DNA from: Oscillospiraceae bacterium
Lineage (GTDB): Bacteria > Bacillota > Clostridia > Oscillospirales > Acutalibacteraceae
DNA length: 64,000 bases
Direction: 5' to 3'
Assembly: GCA_015066365.1 (NCBI GenBank)
Contig: SVON01000001.1
Coordinates: 124,001 to 188,000 of the forward strand
Shown: one piece after another, positions 9,570-19,693 of the stretch
Numbering within the stretch: position 1 is the first letter of the stretch
Layout of the letters: each line of letters starts with the position of its first letter
Notes under the pieces: model-generated
The model's database searches: none
What the model saw: only the letters and a program-made list of their open reading frames with translations
Told to the model about the DNA's origin: nothing
Made by a program: the position numbers and the translations under genes

Positions 9570-9598
9570 TTGACAAACCATCTTCCCTGCTGTATAAT
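9570..9598 (+). promoter_or_regulatory. Consensus promoter of tRNA-Leu
   Basis: TTGACA (9570-9575) and TATAAT (9593-9598) with a 17-base spacer; both hexamers are perfect. It ends 33 bases before the tRNA. Confidence 0.92.
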
Positions 9599-9631
9599 CC
9601 ATTTCGTTCCCTGCGGGACACAACAAAATAT

Positions 9632-9718
9632 GCGGGTATGGCGGAACTGGCAGACGCGTATGATTCAGGTTCATATCGGAGCAATTCGGTGGAGGTTCAA
9701 GTCCTCTTACCCGCACCA
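9632..9718 (+). tRNA. tRNA-Leu (anticodon CAG)
   Basis: An 87-base class II tRNA with GCGGGTA acceptor pairing to TACCCGC, an encoded CCA end and the T-arm GGTTCAAGTCC. The anticodon stem TATGA/TCATA encloses the loop TTCAGGT, giving CAG, which reads CUG. The variable arm between the anticodon and T arms is long, as in tRNA-Leu. It is transcribed alone from a consensus promoter. Confidence 0.96.
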
Positions 9719-9721
9719 AAG

Positions 9722-9755
9722 CAATGAGTATCCTTTTGGGTGCTCATTGTTTTTT
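9722..9755 (+). terminator. Terminator of tRNA-Leu
   Basis: CAATGAG/CTCATTG stem with an imperfect inner stem and a T run at 9750-9755, directly after the tRNA. Confidence 0.8.
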
Positions 9756-9783
9756 ATACCGTGAATTGATTAAACATCAAAAC

Positions 9784-9817
9784 AAAAACCGCTCTGCCGG
9801 ATGGCAGGGCGGTTTTT
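9784..9817. terminator. Bidirectional terminator, TIR gene side
   Basis: Stem AAAAACCGC-CTGCC / GGCAG-GCGGTTTTT with a GGAT loop. It lies 12 bases beyond the stop of the minus-strand TIR gene. Confidence 0.85.
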
Positions 9818-9828
9818 ATAATTCAAGA

Positions 9829-10794
9829 TTATCGATCGCCAGCCGCTATAACCGCCAGCACATCGCCATACTCTTCGCAAATATTAATCACGAAATAGGT
9901 CAACTCAGGGATTTCTTTCTGCATCTCCATCAGCATAACATCAAAGTCACTTGCCATAGAATCATAAGCCTGTTGCATCTGCTGAGCATTTTCCTCCGGT
10001 ATGTAATTGAGACCATCGATGTTGATATTCACCACAAAACCGGTGCCCTCAGCTTCGATACTGGAAGTACAGGTCATACCAGAAGCGGTAACAAAGACCT
10101 CTTCAATTTCTGCCACAAACTCATCGCCATTCTTTTCAACGTAATCGGCCACTGCCTTCTCGGCTGCCGAAGAAAACACACCGCTGAACAACAGCACACA
10201 CACAATCGCAACGACAGAAATAGCAGCAACCAAACCAATCAAAAGACCTTTTTTATCCTTCTTGGCAACGGGCTGAACGGGAGCAGCCACAGATGCTACA
10301 GCCTCCCGGGAGGCCGTTTCGACCTGAATCTCCTCTTTTTTCTGCTCCTCACGGCAAGGCAAGAAGAAGGTGGAATTATTGAGCGAAGCCATATACCCCT
10401 CGACGGTACCAATGCGGTTGTAGTACATCCGTTGGAACCGTGCCGTCTGCATCTCAGTGCCCTCCGGTAGCACTACGTCCTCCTCCAAAAAGATCATCAA
10501 AGCGGGTTTCTGATGACTTTTCGCATAAGCGATCTCATCCAGACAGTTTTCGGATCCAACGCTGTTTTTCGAAATAAACGCCACAAATAAAGCGCAATCC
10601 CGCAGATGAGCCGCAATATCGTTGGACCATTCGGTACCTACCTCGATACCCATATCAAACCAAACGCGGTAACCGCTATTCTGCATCGCCTGCACCAACG
10701 GCACCACGATACCGGAATCCTTGTGTGCATAACTAATAAAAATATACGGTTTATCACCGGAATAAGACATCGTATGCGGAAGTGTAGTTGACAT
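9829..10794 (-). CDS. Membrane-anchored TIR-domain protein
   Basis: From the ATG at 10794 (GAGAGGAGTG upstream) the protein has 321 residues. Residues 15-140 form a TIR domain: YIFISYAHKD near 17-26, VWFDMGIEVG near 44-53, and SENCLDEIAYA near 81-91, with Glu87 in the C-x-x-E position of NAD-cleaving TIR domains. A charged linker follows, then one membrane helix (about 184-205) and a C-terminal domain of about 115 residues. That domain resembles small Firmicutes surface domains of the DUF4854 type (tentative). TIR domains either bind partners or cleave NAD. No defence partner gene (SIR2, SLOG, nuclease) is adjacent, and an O-antigen-like or phage context is absent. Topology predicts TIR inside and the last domain outside. 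The function is not known. Confidence 0.8.
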   Translation of the reverse strand: MSTTLPHTMSYSGDKPYIFISYAHKDSGIVVPLVQAMQNSGYRVWFDMGIEVGTEWSNDIAAHLRDCALFVAFISKNSVGSENCLDEIAYAKSHQKPALMIFLEEDVVLPEGTEMQTARFQRMYYNRIGTVEGYMASLNNSTFFLPCREEQKKEEIQVETASREAVASVAAPVQPVAKKDKKGLLIGLVAAISVVAIVCVLLFSGVFSSAAEKAVADYVEKNGDEFVAEIEEVFVTASGMTCTSSIEAEGTGFVVNINIDGLNYIPEENAQQMQQAYDSMASDFDVMLMEMQKEIPELTYFVINICEEYGDVLAVIAAGDR

Positions 10795-10892
10795 ACGGAG
10801 CACTCCTCTCACACAGTTTTTTCTAAAATACCACATTTTTCATCATAAAGCAAGAGGATATGTGCGAATTTCCGGTATTCCGAAAAATCTTA

Positions 10893-10921
10893 TTGAAAGC
10901 CTGAACCCTTTCTGCTACAAT
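10893..10921 (+). promoter_or_regulatory. Promoter of the metallophosphoesterase gene
   Basis: TTGAAA (10893-10898) and TACAAT (10916-10921), spacer 17. It is divergent from the TIR gene. Confidence 0.72.
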
Positions 10922-10957
10922 GTTAAAAACAACAGCCAAGCAAAGGAGAGATTCTGT

Positions 10958-11926
10958 ATGAAGATCTTGCAGAAAAAAGCGGATGCGGATTTTACCATCC
11001 TCAATTTATCCGACCCACAAATGAATGGCTTTGAATGGCAGGAGGGACACCCCTACGCCCCTATCGTGCGCTACACTATCGATAAATTGGTAGAAAAGAA
11101 CAAGCCCGATCTCATCACCGTCACCGGTGATATGGCCTATCCCGGCGACTATGAGTCCTATGAGATCTTTGCTCAGTTACTGGATGGTTACAACATCCCT
11201 TGGGCCATCGTATGGGGCAACCACGACCATCAGAGCGGCATAGAACCGGTGCTGAAAGCAGCAGAACTGTTCAAAAAACACCCTCTCTGCCTTTTTGAAG
11301 ATGGTGACCCAGCCTACGGTAACGGCAACTATTTCATTGGCATCCACGAGGGTGACTCTCCTATCACCGTGCTGTTTATGATCGACTCCCACAACTCGGT
11401 GGAAATGACCTTGGAAAACGGAGAGAAAAAGTGGGTGTACGATAAACTGTGGCCTAATCATCTAGAATGGATTGGTCAGCAGGCAAAACACTATAAAAAC
11501 GCTGGTTATAAAGATGCTATGATGATGCTCCACATTCCGTTGTATAGCTACCGAGCAGCGGCAGAAAAGGCTTTTCCCGGAGGACGTGGCGGTGATTCTG
11601 AGGTCTACGGTCAGCAACACGAGCTGATCGCCAGTCATCCGGCGGAGGACGGCGCATTGCCGGTGCTGAAGGAAAGCGGTCTTATTACCCACGTATTGGC
11701 CGGACACGACCATTGCAACAACTTTATGGTAGACCATGAAGGTATTAAGCTGATGTTCGCCTGCAAGACCGGCCCCGGCTGCTATTGGCAGTCGGCGATG
11801 AACGGCGGTACCGTTATCACCATCGACTCCAACGGCATTAAGGACGTACATCACGATTTCGTTGACGTGGCACATCTGGTGAAGGACACCGGTATTAAAG
11901 ATTTTGTTTATAATTGGGATAAGTAA
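10958..11926 (+). CDS. Calcineurin-like metallophosphoesterase
   Basis: A 322-residue cytosolic phosphoesterase with no signal peptide. Metal-binding blocks are in order: LSDPQMN near residue 21 (usually DxH, here D-P-Q), TGDMAYPGD near 54, GNHDH near 87, a lone His in MLHIPLYSY near 190 and AGHDHCNN near 247. The Gln in the first block is seen in some purple-acid-phosphatase-like families and alters one metal ligand. Start ATG 10958 has AAAGGAGAG. It is monocistronic between a promoter and a hairpin. The substrate is unknown; a cyclic-nucleotide or phosphomonoester role is possible. Confidence 0.85.
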   Translation: MKILQKKADADFTILNLSDPQMNGFEWQEGHPYAPIVRYTIDKLVEKNKPDLITVTGDMAYPGDYESYEIFAQLLDGYNIPWAIVWGNHDHQSGIEPVLKAAELFKKHPLCLFEDGDPAYGNGNYFIGIHEGDSPITVLFMIDSHNSVEMTLENGEKKWVYDKLWPNHLEWIGQQAKHYKNAGYKDAMMMLHIPLYSYRAAAEKAFPGGRGGDSEVYGQQHELIASHPAEDGALPVLKESGLITHVLAGHDHCNNFMVDHEGIKLMFACKTGPGCYWQSAMNGGTVITIDSNGIKDVHHDFVDVAHLVKDTGIKDFVYNWDK

Positions 11927-11965
11927 CAAAAAAACGGACATCCGATAGATGTCCGTTTTTTTGTT
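11927..11965. terminator. Bidirectional terminator between the phosphoesterase and groEL
   Basis: A near-perfect 17-bp stem around ACGGACATC with flanking A and T runs; it begins at the phosphoesterase stop and ends ten bases before the groEL stop. Confidence 0.9.
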
Positions 11966-11974
11966 GTTAGAGAA

Positions 11975-13920
<1,946 letters not shown>

Positions 13921-13945
13921 CTAAAATATAATACGAACACAAGAG

Positions 13946-13972
13946 TTAGCACTCGCTTATCGGGAGTGCTAA
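13946..13972. promoter_or_regulatory. CIRCE operator (HrcA binding site)
   Basis: A perfect TTAGCACTC-N9-GAGTGCTAA inverted repeat between the groES -10 box and start codon. It is the established target of the heat-shock repressor HrcA. No hrcA gene is in this window. Confidence 0.98.
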
Positions 13973-13976
13973 CTCT

Positions 13977-14004
13977 ATTGTACCCCAAAATTTTGAAAAA
14001 TCAA
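13977..14004 (-). promoter_or_regulatory. Promoter of groESL
   Basis: TTGATT (13999-14004) and TACAAT (13977-13982) on the minus strand, spacer 16. CIRCE begins five bases downstream of the -10 box, so it covers the transcription start. Confidence 0.8.
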
Positions 14005-14048
14005 GGGAAATATAGGAAAAATTCATAGAATTCACGAAATATTCACAG

Positions 14049-15041
14049 TTAGACGACTGTTTCTTCCTTATACAAACCGTTTTCTTTCGCAACCGCTACC
14101 GGCAACACCAAGCGATAAGCGCCCCGCTTTACCCGGAAGGCAATCTCATCCGAATCAAAGCACTGACCGTCCACGTTGCAAACAATCTCTTTCTTCGCGG
14201 TAATCTTCATCCCTATGCCGCGAATATGCTCGATGCAATCCACCCCGTCGTGCTGACCGGATTTGTATTTGCCCAATACACCGGGAATTCTAAAGCGAGA
14301 AATCTTTTTGACCAGAACAAAGTCCAACAAGCCGTCGTTGATGAGGGCATCGGGTGCGCCACAGTAACCACCGCCATAGTAGCGGCCGTTGGCGGCTGCC
14401 GCCATTAAATACTTCCCCTCCCGGGTGATAATGGTGTTATCTTCAAGTATGACTTCAATTTTCATCGCCTTACCGATAGGATGGCAAACCGCATCTACGA
14501 CAGCCAAGTTATAAGCCATAGAGCCGCTAACACCAGGCCAACGTTTGTACCGCAGCATCTTGTAACCGACTGCCGCGTCCAAACCAATAGAGGCAATGTT
14601 CAAAGAACACCAAGTTCTCTCATCCCACTTATCATAGCCAAGCCAAATCCGCTCATCGCTGTCGATGCCATCTACGGTGACGGCAACGCCCTCGATGATT
14701 TCCTCCAAGTTTGAAAAACGCTCAATTCCGCCAAGCATACGCACAAAATCGTTACCGGAACCGCAAGGCACCACCGCCAACTCAATATGATCCGCTCCAA
14801 ACGGAATACCATTCGCCACCTCTTGCAGCGTTCCATCGCCACCACAGGCGTAAAAACGAACAGCGCCACCCTCTGCGCATTCTCTTTCTGCAATTTGCTT
14901 TGCATTAAGCCAACAACTAGTCTCGTGACAACGGTACTCCAACTCCGGGTGCGCCGAAAAATAGGTTTCTATCTGTTCTTTTAACGCAAGCGCCTTCTTC
15001 CCTTTGCCTGCTACCGGATTTAAGATAAACACGTGTCGCAA
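14049..15041 (-). CDS. Diacylglycerol kinase family lipid kinase (YegS/BmrU type)
   Basis: A DAGK catalytic-domain protein of 330 residues that phosphorylates a lipid alcohol or sphingosine-like substrate at the membrane surface. Motifs: NPVAGKGKK at the N-terminus, the nucleotide loop GGDGTLQEV near residue 70 and PCGSGNDFVR near 95. A beta-rich C-terminal domain carries NDGLLDFVLV. I chose the TTG at 15041, which gives the family N-terminus MRHVFILNPVAGKG and has GGAGG eight bases upstream. The ATG at 15056 contains that ribosome site inside its first codons. The true lipid is not deducible. Confidence 0.88.
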   Translation of the reverse strand: MRHVFILNPVAGKGKKALALKEQIETYFSAHPELEYRCHETSCWLNAKQIAERECAEGGAVRFYACGGDGTLQEVANGIPFGADHIELAVVPCGSGNDFVRMLGGIERFSNLEEIIEGVAVTVDGIDSDERIWLGYDKWDERTWCSLNIASIGLDAAVGYKMLRYKRWPGVSGSMAYNLAVVDAVCHPIGKAMKIEVILEDNTIITREGKYLMAAAANGRYYGGGYCGAPDALINDGLLDFVLVKKISRFRIPGVLGKYKSGQHDGVDCIEHIRGIGMKITAKKEIVCNVDGQCFDSDEIAFRVKRGAYRLVLPVAVAKENGLYKEETVV

Positions 15042-15090
15042 ACCGAGTACCTCCATTCGTTATACATCCGTTAAGTAAAAACACTTTACA

Positions 15091-16206
15091 TCATTTATAG
15101 TACATATACAACTGGCATTTCAGCATACCGTTGTAGAGTTTTCGCCGTTTATCTGCCGGACGACCAAACAGCGACTCAAAGTTCTCGTGAGGACTGATAA
15201 TCGCATAACTCCAGCCCGGCTTGGGCACAAACACTTTGCCCATCACCTTATACAGTTCCTCTGCGGCTTTCACGTCAAGCAATCGTTCACCATAAGGCGG
15301 ATTACACAGCACCACACCGGTATCTCCCTCCGGGACAAAATCCCTCAGATCCGCTTTTTGTGCGGTAATAAAATCACCCACGCCGGCTTTAGCAGCATTC
15401 TCCCCTACCAGCGACAGCACCGACTCGTCGATATCACCGCCACGGGCAAAAAATTCCACATCTCGCTGACGCTCACGAGCCGCCTGACGCTCCTCGCGCC
15501 AAATCTCCGGCGGGATGCTGTCCCAGTACATTGCCGAGAAGGTACGACGCACACCGGGAGCAATCCCCTTGGCAGCCAAAGCAGCCTCGATCAGCAACGT
15601 GCCGGAGCCACAGCAAGGATCGCATACCAGTTTGGCGCGACGGGCGCGGGTTACATCGACGATCGCAGCGGCGAGCGTCTCTTTTATGGGGGCGCCGCCG
15701 GCCACGGCACGATAACCGCGCTTATGCAATCCAACCCCGCTGGTATCCAGCAGGACGGTTACCTCATCTTTCATAATGGTGAACTGAATCTGACATTTAC
15801 CGTCACACTCATCAAACCAGTGAATTCCATAGGCCTGCTTCAGTCGCTCCACCACCGCTTTTTTTACGATAGCCTGGCAGTCCGGTATGCTGTGAAGCTG
15901 AGAGTTCAGCGACCAGCCTTTCACCGGGAACGCATCTTGTTGACTAATAAATCGCTCCCATGCCAGCGATTTGACTCCTTGAAACAGTTCTTCAAAGCTC
16001 CGTGCATAAAAGCGTCCCATTACCAGCTGGATTCGCTCGGCATACCGAGAACAAATGTTAGCCCGTGCCATCATCTCAAGACCGCCGGAAAATAACACAC
16101 GTCCGTTTTCAGGGCGTACATTCTCAGCACCAAGGCGGCGCATTTCATCCCCAAGGATTCCCTCAATGCCAAACAGGCACGGGGCACAGAATTCGAATTT
16201 TTCCAT
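15091..16206 (-). CDS. THUMP-domain class I rRNA methyltransferase (RlmL/YpsC-like)
   Basis: A SAM-dependent RNA methyltransferase of 371 residues. The N-terminus has a ferredoxin-like and THUMP RNA-binding region (about 1-155). The methyltransferase core follows, with the SAM loop DPCCGSGTLLIEAA near residue 197 and the catalytic NPPYGERL near 305. This is the N-terminal half of RlmKL and the Bacillus YpsC family, which makes m2G in 23S rRNA. The exact target site is inferred from family only. The start ATG 16206 has an A-rich leader with a modest GAGGG site. Confidence 0.88.
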   Translation of the reverse strand: MEKFEFCAPCLFGIEGILGDEMRRLGAENVRPENGRVLFSGGLEMMARANICSRYAERIQLVMGRFYARSFEELFQGVKSLAWERFISQQDAFPVKGWSLNSQLHSIPDCQAIVKKAVVERLKQAYGIHWFDECDGKCQIQFTIMKDEVTVLLDTSGVGLHKRGYRAVAGGAPIKETLAAAIVDVTRARRAKLVCDPCCGSGTLLIEAALAAKGIAPGVRRTFSAMYWDSIPPEIWREERQAARERQRDVEFFARGGDIDESVLSLVGENAAKAGVGDFITAQKADLRDFVPEGDTGVVLCNPPYGERLLDVKAAEELYKVMGKVFVPKPGWSYAIISPHENFESLFGRPADKRRKLYNGMLKCQLYMYYK

Positions 16207-16240
16207 AAATATCCCTCATTTCACACAAGCCAACACATAA

Positions 16241-16291
16241 AAAGAAGGAACGCCTTTCTCTATCTAAAGAGAAATGCATTCCTCTTTCATT
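16241..16291 (-). terminator. Terminator after the S1 protein gene
   Basis: A long imperfect hairpin just past the stop at 16293, with outer arms around GAGGAATGC / GCGTTCCTTC and inner arms TTTCTCTT / AGAGAAAG, ending in a T run on the minus strand. Confidence 0.75.
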
Positions 16292-16292
16292 T

Positions 16293-16748
16293 TTATCCTT
16301 GAGGACCGCCATTACCACGGGGTTTTCGGCCAAAGCCGCCGTGCTTATTGTCCATCGAACGCTTCAAATCCGAGATCTTCTCGTCGCTAGTCATTTTGAA
16401 ACGATTCATCATATCCTCAAAACTCTCGCTGCGGGGAGCAGCATTCTGCCATTCATAATCGCCGGGTCGTCCGTTAAAAGCAGGACGGCGGGGCGCACTT
16501 TGACGCGGTGCCGGAGGCTGAGCTTTTTTGATGGACAAGCTGATCTTGCCGTCCTCACCGATGCTCAGCACCTTCACCTTAACCATCTGGCCCTCGGTAA
16601 CAAAATCGCGAATCTCTTTTACAAACGTAGCCGCAACCTCAGAAATGTGCACCATACCGGTGGCTTTATCCGGCAACTCTACAAAAGCGCCAAACTTGGT
16701 AATACCGGTAACCTTACCCTCAAGAATCGCTCCAACCTCTAACTGCAT
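16293..16748 (-). CDS. S1 RNA-binding domain protein
   Basis: A 151-residue protein. Residues 1-75 form one S1 (OB-fold) domain: VGAILEGKVTGITKFGAFVEL, GMVHISEVA, then KVLSIGEDGKISLSIK. The rest is a Pro/Arg/Gly-rich, low-complexity tail likely to add RNA affinity. It is the last gene of the hup-rqcP-yabP-yabQ-divIC-S1 group, matching YabR in Bacillus subtilis. Its role there is not settled; RNA binding is the safe claim. Confidence 0.9.
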   Translation of the reverse strand: MQLEVGAILEGKVTGITKFGAFVELPDKATGMVHISEVAATFVKEIRDFVTEGQMVKVKVLSIGEDGKISLSIKKAQPPAPRQSAPRRPAFNGRPGDYEWQNAAPRSESFEDMMNRFKMTSDEKISDLKRSMDNKHGGFGRKPRGNGGPQG

Positions 16749-16774
16749 AAACGTACTGTGTCCCCCTAAGTGAA

Positions 16775-17068
16775 TTAGCCAGCCTCTTCCTCAATGACCT
16801 TCTGGCCGGGTTTGCAGAAACCGGCATCGTACGCCTTTTGCTCAAGAGCAGAACTCTGGTCTCCCTGGGTCTGAGCCGTCAGATCCTCGATATGGATCGT
16901 CTTTTTGTTGATGCTTTCCATAATTGCCTGGTTCTTCTGCTCAGTCGTGGACAACTGGTCTTGCGTACGCCAGATCTGGATAAACAAAAAGGCGACACCG
17001 GCAATAGCCAAAATCCGCAACGGCCAGTTGGCTTTTTTCTTTACTTTGCGTGCAGAACGAGCTTTCAT
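16775..17068 (-). CDS. divIC: Septum formation initiator DivIC/FtsB-like protein
   Basis: A small bitopic division protein of 97 residues with a basic N-terminus (ARSARKVKKKANW), one membrane helix (about 18-36) and a short coiled coil (about 38-70) ending in KPGQKVIEEEAG, close to the GExvv signature of the FtsB/DivIC family. It would join FtsL and DivIB in the divisome. ATG 17068 has AAAGGAGATG upstream; an in-frame codon six residues earlier lacks one. The place between yabQ and the S1 gene is the conserved divIC position. Confidence 0.9.
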   Translation of the reverse strand: MKARSARKVKKKANWPLRILAIAGVAFLFIQIWRTQDQLSTTEQKNQAIMESINKKTIHIEDLTAQTQGDQSSALEQKAYDAGFCKPGQKVIEEEAG

Positions 17069-17142
17069 ACCGACATCTCCTTTCAATTTAATATGTAATT
17101 AAAAATCTACAAAGTTTATTGTACTGTGTTCTTTAGAAAATT

Positions 17143-17601
17143 TCAAGACTTTTTTTGAAAAAAATGAGGTTTTTTTCGTGTTTTTTTGACATTTTGGGGT
17201 ATTTTTTTGAAAACCATCCAGTTTTTCCGCAGAAACCGAAGAAGGCACATCAAAAACCGTTTCATCCAACGCTGTATTTCAGACGTAAGTTTTCGAATTA
17301 TTCGGACCAAGCGGGAGATCCACTTCCCTACCGCGATATGCTCTCCTACCATTCCCAACGCAATTCCCATAAACATCACCGGGTGCAGTTTTCCGTCGGT
17401 AAGCAACAAAGCGCAATAGAATGTGATCAATGCCGCCACAGCTCCAAAGATTGCGTCCATTAAAAAGCGACTGACTCTGCTTGAATACCGACTATACCCG
17501 GTAATGACCTCTAGAAAAAAGCCCAAAACAACCCCCAGGCCTGCGCTGCGAATTAGGAGCAGTAATTGTTGCGCCCCGCCCCATTCTAGTTCCTGCATCA
17601 T
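17143..17601 (-). CDS. yabQ: Spore cortex biosynthesis protein YabQ
   Basis: YabQ is a mother-cell membrane protein needed for cortex formation in Bacillus. This 152-residue protein has three to four predicted membrane helices in residues 12-85 (RSAGLGVVLGFFLEVITGYSR is typical of the family start) and a very basic C-terminal tail ending HFFQKKS. Identification rests on topology and on its position between yabP and divIC. Its start overlaps the yabP stop by four bases (17598-17601). Confidence 0.85.
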   Translation of the reverse strand: MMQELEWGGAQQLLLLIRSAGLGVVLGFFLEVITGYSRYSSRVSRFLMDAIFGAVAALITFYCALLLTDGKLHPVMFMGIALGMVGEHIAVGKWISRLVRIIRKLTSEIQRWMKRFLMCLLRFLRKNWMVFKKIPQNVKKTRKKPHFFQKKS

Positions 17602-17879
17602 CGCAACAGCCGGCCAAACAAGCCGCCCTTTTTGTGTATGTCTCGATAGGTCAAGGAATCGATTTTTCCTTCAATTGATAGAACGCCACACTCTAAGTTT
17701 AACTGACGCACATGTAAACTCTGGCCACAGATGGATAGTTCTCCTTGCGAAGTGCATACAATCACCGACATTTCATCAAACTGCTCTACCTCGGTAACCC
17801 CTTCTAAATCCAGCAAGTTTCTTTGATGCAGCACCAACTGATGCGGCATAACCGGTAGGTTTTCTCCTTTGTGATCCAT
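17598..17879 (-). CDS. yabP: Sporulation protein YabP
   Basis: A 93-residue soluble beta-rich protein of the YabP/YqfC family, used with YabQ in spore cortex assembly. Family features include the N-terminal HQLVLHQRNLLDLEGV and the hydrophobic alternation VTEVEQFDEMSVIV. The ATG at 17879 has GGGGGTG upstream; five earlier in-frame codons are unlikely to be used. It is coupled to yabQ by an ATGA overlap. Confidence 0.9.
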   Translation of the reverse strand: MDHKGENLPVMPHQLVLHQRNLLDLEGVTEVEQFDEMSVIVCTSQGELSICGQSLHVRQLNLECGVLSIEGKIDSLTYRDIHKKGGLFGRLLR

Positions 17880-17933
17880 AAAAAACACCCCCAATCCGTC
17901 ACAGTATATGCAACAGTTTGGGGGAATTATCCA

Positions 17934-18176
17934 TTACGGTACAATTTTATAGAGCATAGACGCATCGTTTTTGCCTACGGTCTCCTGTACAGCCACCACC
18001 TGCACCTGCAGTTGGCGCACACCGAGGTCTAAATGAATGACGTCGTCAATCTTAACGTCGTAAGAGGCGCGAGCCGGCTTACCGTTGACCAGAACCTTTC
18101 CGGCATCGCACGCCTCATTGGCCACTGTACGGCGTTTTATCAGGCGCGACACCTTTAAGTATTTATCTAATCGCAT
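17934..18176 (-). CDS. rqcP: S4-domain RNA-binding protein RqcP (YabO/Hsp15 family)
   Basis: An 80-residue protein almost wholly made of an S4 domain: MRLDKYLKVSRLIKRRT, the Gly-x-V-x-V-N-G turn (GKVLVNGKPA) and DVKIDDVIHLDLG. In Bacillus RqcP works with RqcH on stalled 50S subunits to add alanine tails in ribosome quality control. Position between the HU gene and yabP is the standard one. The start ATG has CAGGAGG upstream. Confidence 0.92.
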   Translation of the reverse strand: MRLDKYLKVSRLIKRRTVANEACDAGKVLVNGKPARASYDVKIDDVIHLDLGVRQLQVQVVAVQETVGKNDASMLYKIVP

Positions 18177-18200
18177 AAATAACCTCCTGGAATAAAGAGA

Positions 18201-18226
18201 AAGCCGCTCGGAGAACCGAGCGGCTT
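18201..18226 (-). terminator. Hairpin between the HU gene and rqcP
   Basis: Perfect stem AAGCCGCTCGG/CCGAGCGGCTT with a four-base loop, followed on the minus strand by TCTCTTTATT. Likely an attenuating terminator that lowers rqcP expression relative to the HU gene. Confidence 0.75.
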
Positions 18227-18238
18227 AAACTTGTCAAA

Positions 18239-18511
18239 TTAGTTGACAGCCTTCTTCAGAGCAGAGCCAGCCTTGAAAACGGGCTGCTTGGAAGCAGCGA
18301 TGGTGATCTCCTCTTTGGTCTGGGGGTTACGGCCGGTGCGGGCAGCGCGCTCGCGAACCTCGAAGGTACCGAAGCCAATCAGCTGGACCTTGTCACCCTT
18401 AACCAGAGCCTCTTCGACAGAAGCCACAACAGCGGCAACAGCCTTCTCGGCATCCTTCTTGCTCAGACCGGCCTTCTCGGCAACGGCGGCGATGAGTTCT
18501 ACCTTGTTCAT
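18239..18511 (-). CDS. hup: HU-family DNA-binding protein
   Basis: A 90-residue nucleoid protein with the full HU fold: [25 protein letters not shown], the [23 protein letters not shown]-binding arm and the C-terminal [15 protein letters not shown] 18511 has GGAGG upstream; the open frame extends 26 codons earlier but without family similarity. It heads the conserved hup-rqcP-yabPQ-divIC group and is followed by a hairpin. Confidence 0.96.
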   Translation of the reverse strand: MNKVELIAAVAEKAGLSKKDAEKAVAAVVASVEEALVKGDKVQLIGFGTFEVRERAARTGRNPQTKEEITIAASKQPVFKAGSALKKAVN

Positions 18512-18602
18512 AAAATTTACCTCCACATACTGTTTATATTCCAGCGGTAAACACCGCATTTGGACGGAATTGCGTGTGCCACGCGGCACAGGAACTATTC
18601 AA

Positions 18603-18631
18603 ACTATACCCCATTTTGCACCGCTTTGCAA
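18603..18631 (-). promoter_or_regulatory. Promoter of hup
   Basis: TTGCAA (18626-18631) and TATAGT (18603-18608) with spacer 17. The roughly 85-base leader contains two small hairpins, GTGCC-acgc-GGCAC (18575-18588) and GCGGT-aaac-ACCGC (18544-18557). Confidence 0.68.
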
Positions 18632-18736
18632 GGGGAAATTTATATTTCAGCCTTTTCGCAAAATTTGCCAAACGGAAATTGTGCAATATGCACAAGAACT
18701 AGAACGTTTTTATGACAAATATATGATAGACTCCGC

Positions 18737-19678
18737 TTAATAGAAGGTGGCTACCTCGTCTTCAGGCGCAGTTGTCTGTTCCACCATCAGACCGGAAAGT
18801 ACCGGGCCAACCCGACCATAGCAAGGATGTTTACGAATGGATATGGTAGCTTTAACCTGTACCCACATTCGGTTGGATAGACCTTGAATCTCGGGCCATT
18901 CGCACACCAAACCAGCAAACTGGATGTCATCAACACAACAGGTCATTAGAGGTCTGCCAACGATAAAGCATCCCTTTGGGATGGATTTTTCCACCACGGC
19001 TTGGCCTTTGAAGCGCACCGTTTTTCCATTATAGGCTTCCAAATCTTCTGACAGATCGCGGTACCAAAGAGCGAAATCTCTGTCTTCCACTTCGATAACC
19101 TCCGCTTCCTTATCAAAGGGCAACGGATCTTCAATATCGTCGTATTCCACGTCGTCTTCGCCGTATTCGTAGGCAATATCCACACGCCGACTTACACCGC
19201 GCACGATTTTATGCAGAGCCATCTTATCAAACCCCTTTTGCGCACGGTTAAATACAACCAGTTGCGCCCCTTGCAGTTTGTCCACCGCCAGATTGCGCAT
19301 ATTGGCGTTGTAGGCTTCAAACGTGTTGGCATCCGCAAACATCATCTCTTGATAGATGATCCAATTCTTCGGCATATTGGCGTAAAAATCGTTTAACAAC
19401 CACATACCATTGTATTCGACCATCACCCGTTGAGCGCGGCATTTTTTCTGCATAGCAGTCAGGTTCTCGGGGGTAAATTGCGTTTTGTCGTCGATAACCT
19501 GTATCGTCACGTTTTTTCCGGAGAAGCGCGCAGGATCCAGTTCGACCTCGCCCTCTTCGCACAAGAGAACCAGGGTTCTTTCACCGTTATTAAAGCGTTT
19601 ATCCTCCAATGTGCTTTGCAAAAAAGTGCTTTTGCCGGAGTCTAAAAAACCTGTGAAAACATAAACCGGTAATTCCAT
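18737..19678 (-). CDS. CobW-like GTPase with a TIGR03943-like C-terminal domain
   Basis: A 313-residue G3E-type P-loop protein. The P-loop is GFLDSGKST at residues 10-18, and the middle has CobW features such as VVFNRAQKG (NRxx in place of NKxD). It lacks the CxCC metal motif found in COG0523 zinc chaperones. The C-terminal third (GKTVRFKGQAVVEKSIPKGC, RPLMTCCVDDIQFAGLVCEW) resembles the domain of TIGR03943/YcgQ proteins, which pair with YcgR-type permeases. It sits 15 bases after the His-rich CobW gene and is probably co-transcribed. A metal-delivery role is inferred. The substrate metal is not shown, and no permease gene is adjacent. Confidence 0.75.
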   Translation of the reverse strand: MELPVYVFTGFLDSGKSTFLQSTLEDKRFNNGERTLVLLCEEGEVELDPARFSGKNVTIQVIDDKTQFTPENLTAMQKKCRAQRVMVEYNGMWLLNDFYANMPKNWIIYQEMMFADANTFEAYNANMRNLAVDKLQGAQLVVFNRAQKGFDKMALHKIVRGVSRRVDIAYEYGEDDVEYDDIEDPLPFDKEAEVIEVEDRDFALWYRDLSEDLEAYNGKTVRFKGQAVVEKSIPKGCFIVGRPLMTCCVDDIQFAGLVCEWPEIQGLSNRMWVQVKATISIRKHPCYGRVGPVLSGLMVEQTTAPEDEVATFY

Positions 19679-19693
19679 AATATCCCCCCAGTC

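Noticed and set aside
9829..10836. TIR gene as part of a Thoeris, CBASS or similar defence island
   Set aside because: No ThsA, SLOG, cyclase, nuclease or phage-related gene flanks it; neighbours are housekeeping.
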